Below are positions 1 to 5,239 of a DNA stretch of 7,148 nucleotides, in pieces. Source of the DNA: JBEIDK01 sp040383485 (GTDB lineage: Bacteria > Bacteroidota > Bacteroidia > UBA4408); the NCBI GenBank assembly GCA_040383485.1, contig JBEIDK010000162.1:1-7148 (forward strand), in the 5' to 3' direction. The notes under the pieces are model-generated. The model ran no database searches. It had not been told where the DNA came from and worked only from the letters and a program-made list of their open reading frames with translations. Every line of letters begins with the position of its first letter. Within the stretch, counting starts at the first letter, position 1. Both the position numbers and the translations under genes were made by a program.

Positions 1-1819
1 TCATAGGAACATGTCCAATTCCAATCCATTCAGCTTGCAACGCCTTCAATGCTTCAATAGTTTCATTATTGTCTTCTAACAGTTCAAAAGCTACAACTTT
101 TCTTATCAATTCCTCTTTTGCATTTAAGTTTTCGGCATTCAATTTATCAGCTTCAGCAAAATGTAATTTCATATTATCGAAAAACTTATCGCATGCAGCC
201 CTAAATCTTGCCCATAATTTTTCAGAAACCTTTTGAGGCACCGCACCAATTTTCTTCCACTCTTCTTGAAGCTTTTTTATATTATTTGAAGTTTCTTTCC
301 AATTTGTACTTTCTTGTAACCTTTCAGCTTGTTCACATAATTCAGTTTTAGCTTTTTGATTATGTAAATAAGTTGCACGTATTTTATCATAGAAAGCATC
401 ACGAGTAGAGTAGAACTTATCACGTAAGGCTTTAAATTCTTCCCAAATTGCATCGTTATCAGCTTTAGAAGCAAAACCTGTTTGTTTCCATTCCGTCATC
501 AATTCTTCAGCTTCATTACTCTTATCTTTCCATTCATTATTTTTATCAGTTTCAAATTCTGCAATAGGCTTCATTTTTTCAATAATGGTCTTTTTTGCAG
601 CTAAATTTTTATCAAACTCTTCACGCTTTTGGTCAATAAATTCTTTTTGTCGCGCATATACATGATCCATTGCAGCAGTAAAACGTTGCCAAATAATATC
701 ATTTGTTTCACGAGTAGTTTGCCCAATTTCTTTCCACTCACTTAAAAGGTTTCTAATTCCTTCAATAGCAGTTTTAATTGATGGTTCAATAATAAATTTT
801 TCTGCACGCTCACATAATGCAGTTTTTAATTCTAAATTTCTTTTGAAATCAAGTTCACGTAACTCCTTCAAATATTTAATGCCATCAAAGTACCTATTGA
901 TGTGGTGATTAAAATTTTTCCACGTAGTATCGGTATCAGCTGCTGGGACAATTCCTAATGTACGCCATTTAGATTGTAATTCATGTATTTGAGCCAAACC
1001 TTCAGCACCAGTGCCTGAATCAGCAATAGCTTTTACTTCAGCTATTAAATCTAATCGAGCATTCAAATTTTCTTGTAATTCTCTTTCTTTACGTTTGTTT
1101 TCATCAGTAACCTTCTGATTAAAGCGTTTTTGCAGTTCATTGAAGGTTTCATCTAATGGGTTTTCTGGTGCTTCAAACTCTTTTGGGTCTCCTCCAGCTT
1201 CTTTAAATTTAGCTAAATTAGTTTCAAGTGAATCTTTTTGATGATTACGATATGCTTCTCGTATACTTTTTACATATTTCTTATTTCCAAAAACATCTGC
1301 ATGATTGCATATTTCCTGCATTTTAGCAACCAATTCTTTTTGTGTTAGAGCTAAGTAATTTTCTTGAGGATGAAGGTCCTCGATAGCTAGAACTTCTTCA
1401 TGAATATTTGAAGTCTCAACTTCAACAGTAGGCAATGCTTCGTGAGTTTTAGTATTATTTATTTTTAACTCATCAGCATGAATAACTTCTAATTCTCTCA
1501 CTTCTTCGACTTCCATAACATCTTTTGTATCTGTTATTGGCTCGTTTGATGAAACTGCTTCTTGAATTACAATTGTTTCATCGTTAAACTCGTTTTCAAT
1601 TGCTGAGGTATTTTCATGGATTGAAGAAGTTTCAATATGAATGTCTTCAGTTGAAACCTCATTTATTTGCTGAGTATTGTTGGCATGAATATCATCACTA
1701 TCAATTGATTTTGTCTCATTTGCAACTACTTCATTAATAGATGTAGTATGATTAGTTTCAGTGTTTAACGTTGCATCTTCTGCATTGTCAACTGTTGGAT
1801 TTTCGTTGTTTTCTAACAT
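1..1819 (-). CDS. DUF349 tandem-repeat protein, C-terminus cut by window edge
   Basis: The reading frame is open from an ATG at 1819 to the left edge, giving 606 residues with no stop. Residues 1-150 are acidic, low in complexity and probably disordered (rich in Glu, Asp, Asn, Thr). Residues 155-280 are charged and helical. DUF349 repeats then follow, each beginning W-x3-G (as in WRTLGIVP and WKKIGAVP), with a second Trp 15 residues later and then xxF. The leading tryptophans are W285, W362, W444, W521 and W598, spaced 77, 82, 77 and 77 residues. Four repeats are visible in full and the fifth is cut by the edge. A degenerate repeat without the Trp pair may lie near residues 210-260. No signal peptide or membrane segment is visible, so it is probably cytoplasmic. 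The family has no established function that I know of. It is separated from the upstream hydratase gene by 157 bp and may have its own promoter. The family call is confident; the role is unknown. Confidence 0.9.
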   Translation of the reverse strand, partial: MLENNENPTVDNAEDATLNTETNHTTSINEVVANETKSIDSDDIHANNTQQINEVSTEDIHIETSSIHENTSAIENEFNDETIVIQEAVSSNEPITDTKDVMEVEEVRELEVIHADELKINNTKTHEALPTVEVETSNIHEEVLAIEDLHPQENYLALTQKELVAKMQEICNHADVFGNKKYVKSIREAYRNHQKDSLETNLAKFKEAGGDPKEFEAPENPLDETFNELQKRFNQKVTDENKRKERELQENLNARLDLIAEVKAIADSGTGAEGLAQIHELQSKWRTLGIVPAADTDTTWKNFNHHINRYFDGIKYLKELRELDFKRNLELKTALCERAEKFIIEPSIKTAIEGIRNLLSEWKEIGQTTRETNDIIWQRFTAAMDHVYARQKEFIDQKREEFDKNLAAKKTIIEKMKPIAEFETDKNNEWKDKSNEAEELMTEWKQTGFASKADNDAIWEEFKALRDKFYSTRDAFYDKIRATYLHNQKAKTELCEQAERLQESTNWKETSNNIKKLQEEWKKIGAVPQKVSEKLWARFRAACDKFFDNMKLHFAEADKLNAENLNAKEELIRKVVAFELLEDNNETIEALKALQAEWIGIGHVPM

Positions 1820-1847
1820 TATTAATCTTTATTTATTAAAAGGATTA

Positions 1848-1855
1848 CAAAAATA
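1848..1855 (-). promoter_or_regulatory. Possible -7 promoter element of the DUF349 gene
   Basis: Read on the minus strand, these bases are TATTTTTG, a full match to the Bacteroidota -7 consensus TAnnTTTG. They lie 28 bp upstream of the ATG at 1819, which would give a leader of about 20 nt. No TTG is found at the usual -33 distance; the nearest is 31 bp upstream. In DNA this AT-rich a chance match is plausible. Confidence 0.3.
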
Positions 1856-1952
1856 AAATAATTGTTTGAGTATGCTAATACATAATCAATCTACCATGCA
1901 AAAATTAAAATTATTTATTTAAATATGTTTTCTTGCTATCTGTGGAATTAAA

Positions 1953-1969
1953 GTAACTCCTTGAGTAAC
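1953..1969 (-). terminator. Weak hairpin after the enoyl-CoA hydratase gene
   Basis: A 17-nt inverted repeat starts 7 nt beyond the hydratase stop codon. Six base pairs, interrupted by one A-A mismatch, enclose a 3-nt loop. On the minus strand the stem is followed by a short T-rich run (TTTAATT) rather than a true U-tract. It could be a weak terminator or processing stem separating the hydratase from the DUF349 gene. The call is marginal. Confidence 0.3.
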
Positions 1970-1976
1970 AAATTAA

Positions 1977-2753
1977 TTAATCGCCTATAAAATTAGGTTT
2001 TCTTTTTTCAAGAAATGCACCTACACCTTCTTTAAAGTCGGCGGTATCAAAGCATTTACCAAACTCCTGTATTTCCACTTCAAAACCATCAACACCATCT
2101 TTATAATTTGCGTTTATGGCTTTTATTGCAGTTGCAATTGCACTTGGAGATTTAGAAATAATTTTTGCAGCAATTTCATAAGCTTTACTCATTAAACTCT
2201 CCTTGGTGGTAGTATGGTTTATTAAATTCAATTGCAAGGCTTCTTCAGCATTAACCATATCATTTGTTAATATAAGCTCCATGGCTTTTCCTTTGCCAAC
2301 AAGTTGCGCTAATCTTTGTGTGCCGCCATAACCAGGAATAAGGCCTAAATTTAATTCAGGGAAACCCATTTTAGCATTGTTGCTAGCAATTCGAATATGA
2401 CAACATAAAGCAAGTTCCAATCCACCACCTAGAGCAAATCCATTTATAGCTGCTATAACAGGCTTATTATAATTTTCAATAAAATCGAATAATAGTTTAT
2501 GTCCATTTCTGCTCAATGCTTCACCTTGAGGTGATGTAAAATTAGAGAACTCTGTAATATCTGCACCAGCTACAAAAGCTTTTTCTCCACTTCCGGTAAT
2601 TACAATTGCTCTTATATTTTTATTTGTTGCCGCACCATGCAAGGTATAATGCAATTCCTGAATTGTTGCTGTTGTTAAGGCGTTTAATTTATCAGGACGA
2701 TTAATGGTTATAGTAAGAATACTGTTCTCGACTTGTGTTAAAATATTGTTCAT
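1977..2753 (-). CDS. Enoyl-CoA hydratase/isomerase (crotonase family)
   Basis: This 258-residue protein is a complete single-domain crotonase of typical length. Family members bind acyl-CoA thioesters and stabilise the enolate in an oxyanion hole. The CoA-binding and oxyanion segment AGADI is at 62-66, with A64 the likely first oxyanion residue. GFALGGGLE at 105-113 supplies the second oxyanion glycine (G110) and E113. FPELNLGLIPGYGGTQRL at 131-148 carries E133. E113 and E133 correspond to Glu144 and Glu164 of rat mitochondrial enoyl-CoA hydratase, so syn-hydration of 2-trans-enoyl-CoA is the most likely activity, although family members also include isomerases, dehydratases and lyases. The start is an ATG with no Shine-Dalgarno sequence. 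It lies 15 bp downstream of the B12-binding mutase subunit on the same strand, so the two are probably co-transcribed and may act in one acyl-CoA route. The exact substrate cannot be read from the sequence. Confidence 0.93.
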   Translation of the reverse strand: MNNILTQVENSILTITINRPDKLNALTTATIQELHYTLHGAATNKNIRAIVITGSGEKAFVAGADITEFSNFTSPQGEALSRNGHKLLFDFIENYNKPVIAAINGFALGGGLELALCCHIRIASNNAKMGFPELNLGLIPGYGGTQRLAQLVGKGKAMELILTNDMVNAEEALQLNLINHTTTKESLMSKAYEIAAKIISKSPSAIATAIKAINANYKDGVDGFEVEIQEFGKCFDTADFKEGVGAFLEKRKPNFIGD

Positions 2754-2768
2754 TTATTTATGTTAGTT

Positions 2769-3176
2769 TTAAAAATTACGATTTTCGTTTACCCAATTGG
2801 TAATATAGTCTACAATTACTTTTGTGTCGGTGCCCGGAGCAAATAACTCTCCAACCCCTAGTTTTTTAAGGTTATCCATATCATCGTGTGGAATTATTCC
2901 ACCTCCAGTAAGCAGTACATCATGTAATCCTTTCTCTTTCATCATATTCATAATTTTAGGGAATACTGTATTATGTGCTCCACTCAAAATACTAATACCA
3001 ATTGCATCTACATCTTCTTGTAAAGCCGCATTTACAACCATTTCAGGTGTTTGGCGCAACCCTGTATAAATTACCTCCATACCTGCGTCACGTAAAAACG
3101 ATGCAATTACTTTTGCACCACGGTCATGTCCATCTAATCCAACCTTCGCTATTAATACTCTTATTGGCCTATTCAT
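2769..3176 (-). CDS. Cobalamin-binding small subunit of an acyl-CoA mutase
   Basis: This 135-residue protein is a stand-alone B12-binding domain of the methylmalonyl-CoA mutase type. GLDGHDRG at 13-20 contains the DxHxxG signature (D15, H17, G20), whose His replaces dimethylbenzimidazole as the lower cobalt ligand. ISIL at 61-64 provides the SxL motif and GGGIIP at 91-96 the glycine-rich motif beside the nucleotide tail. The length fits the separate small subunit of two-component mutases (methylmalonyl-, isobutyryl- or 2-hydroxyisobutyryl-CoA mutase), which needs a catalytic TIM-barrel large subunit. No such partner is in the window, so the substrate stays open. It is first in a two-gene unit with the crotonase. 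Its start is an ATG 4 bp from a 14-bp palindrome. Domain identity is very secure; which acyl-CoA is isomerised is not. Confidence 0.93.
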   Translation of the reverse strand: MNRPIRVLIAKVGLDGHDRGAKVIASFLRDAGMEVIYTGLRQTPEMVVNAALQEDVDAIGISILSGAHNTVFPKIMNMMKEKGLHDVLLTGGGIIPHDDMDNLKKLGVGELFAPGTDTKVIVDYITNWVNENRNF

Positions 3177-3180
3177 AAAT

Positions 3181-3194
3181 TTCTAATATTAGAA
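3181..3194. promoter_or_regulatory. Perfect 14-bp palindrome next to the B12-subunit start codon
   Basis: TTCTAATATTAGAA is identical to its reverse complement and ends 4 bp before the ATG of the B12-binding subunit gene. It could be an operator for a dimeric regulator or, in the mRNA, a 5-bp hairpin with an ATAT loop over the ribosome landing site. No regulator can be named. AT-rich composition raises the chance of such palindromes, but 14 bp at this exact place is notable. Confidence 0.4.
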
Positions 3195-3296
3195 TATTTG
3201 CAAAAAAACGATTTAAAATCACAAATTAAAAAATAGTTTTCATTGTTAGCTGTGCATGAGACTTTTATATTAAAAAGAAGAATAATGTTTTAATAA

Positions 3297-3308
3297 TTTC
3301 ATTTGAAA
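3297..3308. promoter_or_regulatory. Inverted repeat TTTCA-TT-TGAAA, upstream copy
   Basis: Arms of 5 bp flank a 2-bp spacer. It overlaps the candidate -33 element of the pirin promoter. Its centre is about 32 bp, roughly three helical turns, from that of a similar inverted repeat at 3328-3342, and a single TTTCA half-site lies between them at 3314-3318. The paired arrangement suggests cooperative operator sites; the regulator is unknown. Confidence 0.35.
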
Positions 3309-3331
3309 CAAAATTTCAATACCTATGTTTC
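3302..3331 (+). promoter_or_regulatory. Candidate promoter of the pirin gene
   Basis: TTTG at 3302-3305 is followed after 18 bp by TATGTTTC at 3324-3331, which matches the Bacteroidota -7 consensus TAnnTTTG except for the last base. Order and spacing are close to the known -33/-7 layout. Transcription would start near 3338, leaving a leader of about 70 nt before the ATG at 3408. Both elements overlap TTTCA/TGAAA inverted repeats. Confidence 0.35.
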
Positions 3332-3342
3332 ATTAAATGAAA
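3328..3342. promoter_or_regulatory. Inverted repeat TTTCAT-TAA-ATGAAA, downstream copy
   Basis: Arms of 6 bp flank a 3-bp centre. It overlaps the candidate -7 element and start point of the pirin promoter, a position where a bound protein would block transcription. It shares the TTTCA/TGAAA arms with the repeat at 3297-3308. Confidence 0.35.
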
Positions 3343-3407
3343 TTTAAAAAAATGAAGCGTATATTTTAACTTTATTTTATTTTAGCTTACAATCTAAATT
3401 TTCAAAA

Positions 3408-4553
3408 ATGAGTAATGAATTCAGAAGACGTGATTTTATTGGGAGATTAACATTATCAATTCTATCCTCAGTAGTAATTTCATCAAGAGGTTTTGCTAAT
3501 TCGGTGAGAGAAAACTTCTCAAAAAACGAAAAGAAAACTAACCCAATTTTAAGTAACAAAGCAATGGGTTTTCAGTGGGAAACAGCTGATCCATTTTTAT
3601 TCTGTGTTCATCATGAAGATAAGTTTCCGAAAGGAAATGCTGAGATGGGACCTGCTCCTGAAAAGCTAAAAGGACGACACATTGGAGAGGATTTTATAAT
3701 AAAGGATGGATGGAGAATGTATCACGGACAGAAGGTGCCTGGTTTTCCAGGACATCCGCACCGAGGATTCGAAACAATAACAGTGGTGCGAGAAGGAATT
3801 GTTGACCACGCTGATTCTCTTGGTGCTGCTGGCAGATATGGAAATGGCGATGTTCAATGGATGACAGCCGGAAAAGGTGTTCAACATTCTGAAATGTTTC
3901 CTTTAATTAATCTTAATAAAGAGAACCCAATGGAATTATTTCAAATATGGCTTAATTTACCAAAGAAAAATAAAATGGTTGATCCTCACTTTAAAATGTT
4001 GTGGTCTAAAACTATTCCAAAATACAGAGAAAAAGATGCCAAAGGGAATGAAATTGAAGTTGAAATAATGGCTGGTAAATTTAATCATATTGTGGCTCCT
4101 GCACCGCCGCCCGATTCATGGGCAAGTGACATAAAAAATGAAGTTGCAATTTGGAATATAAAATTAAACCATAATGCTGAATTTAAATTGCCAAAAGCAA
4201 GTGCAGGTATAAATAGAACCATTTACTTTTACCTTGGTGAGAAAATTAATATCGAAGGAAACATTATATCAAAATACCATTCAGTATCGGTTTTACCTGA
4301 CTATGAATTATTGCTTAAGAATGGAAATCATGAATCGCGATTACTTGTATTGCAAGGAAAACCAATTGATGAACCTGTAATACAATATGGCCCATTTGTT
4401 ATGAACACAAAAGAAGAGATAAATCAAGCTTTTGAAGATTATCACAGAACACAATTCGGGGGTTGGCCTTGGCCGCGGCCTGACCAAATTCATAAGAGAA
4501 ATGAAGGTCGATTTGCACTTCACGCTAATGGGCGCAAAGAAATAGGCAGTTAA
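3408..4553 (+). CDS. Pirin-family bicupin protein with a twin-arginine signal
   Basis: The 381-residue protein begins with a Tat-like leader: RRRDFIG at 6-12, a hydrophobic stretch at 14-26, and a plausible signal peptidase site after A30 (GFA-NS). The pirin N-terminal cupin follows from about residue 52. HPHRGFET at 116-123 gives H116 and H118, and GKGVQHSEM at 155-163 gives H160 and E162; these match the four metal ligands of human pirin (His56, His58, His101, Glu103) with nearly the same spacing, so an iron-type mononuclear site is expected. The second cupin (about 245-335) ends in YGPFVMNTKEEI and a Trp/Pro-rich tail, GGWPWPRP, at 351-358. Some bacterial pirins oxidise quercetin and others act as regulatory partners; the activity here cannot be chosen from sequence. 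It is the only plus-strand gene in the window, transcribed alone. The start is an ATG after an A-rich leader with no Shine-Dalgarno. Family is very secure; export is likely. Confidence 0.92.
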   Translation: MSNEFRRRDFIGRLTLSILSSVVISSRGFANSVRENFSKNEKKTNPILSNKAMGFQWETADPFLFCVHHEDKFPKGNAEMGPAPEKLKGRHIGEDFIIKDGWRMYHGQKVPGFPGHPHRGFETITVVREGIVDHADSLGAAGRYGNGDVQWMTAGKGVQHSEMFPLINLNKENPMELFQIWLNLPKKNKMVDPHFKMLWSKTIPKYREKDAKGNEIEVEIMAGKFNHIVAPAPPPDSWASDIKNEVAIWNIKLNHNAEFKLPKASAGINRTIYFYLGEKINIEGNIISKYHSVSVLPDYELLLKNGNHESRLLVLQGKPIDEPVIQYGPFVMNTKEEINQAFEDYHRTQFGGWPWPRPDQIHKRNEGRFALHANGRKEIGS

Positions 4554-4591
4554 TTGAATAAATATTTAATCATAGAATTTATAATCTAAAA

Positions 4592-5119
4592 TTAACATTT
4601 CTTCTTTAGTTCTGCTTTAATTTTTGTTTCTAATTCTTTTTGTGCAAAATCATGAAAGTCGTCATACTCGGTATCATATTTCATTATCATAACTGCTTCA
4701 TTATCTAAAAACGAAAAGTCTTGGCAAGCTCCTCTGCTTTTAAAAAGTCTAACATCAATGTCATATTTTAAACTTACTTGACCGGTAGCTTTATATTTCC
4801 AATTCACTAAATCAATATTACGTGTATCAAAAAGTATATGCTTAGCAACATAATCATCTTTGGACAAAAAAACTATCTTATATTCTTTGTCAACTTTTAA
4901 AAAAAATTTTGCTATGCCTCCTGTAACTGAATTTACTTTTTTTCTAGCTTTTCCATCTTCATATATTTGAATTGTAAAACCCTCCAAATCTACTTTTAAC
5001 TTATCATCAAAAAGATGAATTGTAATTGTAAAATCAACTTCATCGGTTGCTGCATTTGAATTAAAAACCAGCGGTAAAAATGAAATGAAAAAGAAGACTA
5101 GGAGAAATTTATAATTCAT
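4592..5119 (-). CDS. Small secreted protein with a carboxypeptidase-regulatory-like domain
   Basis: I do not recognise a named gene in this 175-residue protein. A hydrophobic Sec signal peptide spans 1-23, with a likely cleavage after SNA at 21-23; there is no lipobox cysteine, so it is probably periplasmic or secreted rather than a lipoprotein. Residues 28-100 have the beta-strand pattern of a carboxypeptidase-regulatory-like fold: LEGFTIQIYEDGK at 45-57, a G-containing turn (TGGIAKFFLKV), then KEYKIVFLSKDDYVAKHILFD at 78-98. Bacteroidota often carry this fold in cell-surface and OmpA-linked proteins. The rest (101-175) is charged and ends in a Lys/Glu-rich helix. There are only two cysteines in the mature form, C132 and the last residue C175, which could form a disulfide. 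It converges on the pirin gene (38-bp gap) and lies 120 bp downstream of the glycosyltransferase. Function is unknown. Confidence 0.8.
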   Translation of the reverse strand: MNYKFLLVFFFISFLPLVFNSNAATDEVDFTITIHLFDDKLKVDLEGFTIQIYEDGKARKKVNSVTGGIAKFFLKVDKEYKIVFLSKDDYVAKHILFDTRNIDLVNWKYKATGQVSLKYDIDVRLFKSRGACQDFSFLDNEAVMIMKYDTEYDDFHDFAQKELETKIKAELKKKC

Positions 5120-5239
5120 GATAATATTATAATTTGGAGTGTAAATTTATTATTCTGTGATTAGGAATTATAACAAATGATGTAATTGTTCATAAGAAAT
5201 TTAAAAAAATGTCTGTTACGTAAAATTACTTTATAAAAG

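Noticed and set aside
277..474. Minus-strand open frame of 65 codons
   Set aside because: It lies inside the DUF349 gene in another frame, has low-complexity Lys/Leu/Ile-rich translation, and the DUF349 repeats are continuous across it.
2824..3069. Plus-strand open frame opposite the B12-binding subunit
   Set aside because: It is the antisense shadow of a strongly conserved gene; its Ser/Pro/Ile-rich translation resembles no family.
3666..3887. Minus-strand open frame within the pirin gene
   Set aside because: It is antisense to the metal-binding core of the pirin domain and has no coding features of its own.
4553..4570. AT-only hairpin between the convergent pirin and secreted-protein genes
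   Set aside because: A 7-bp stem with one G-U pair and no G-C pair, with no U-tract after it on either strand; too weak to call a terminator.
5120..5239. Promoter for the small secreted protein
   Set aside because: A TTTG and a TAnnTTTA-like element are present on the minus strand but 24 bp apart and each imperfect; not enough to annotate.
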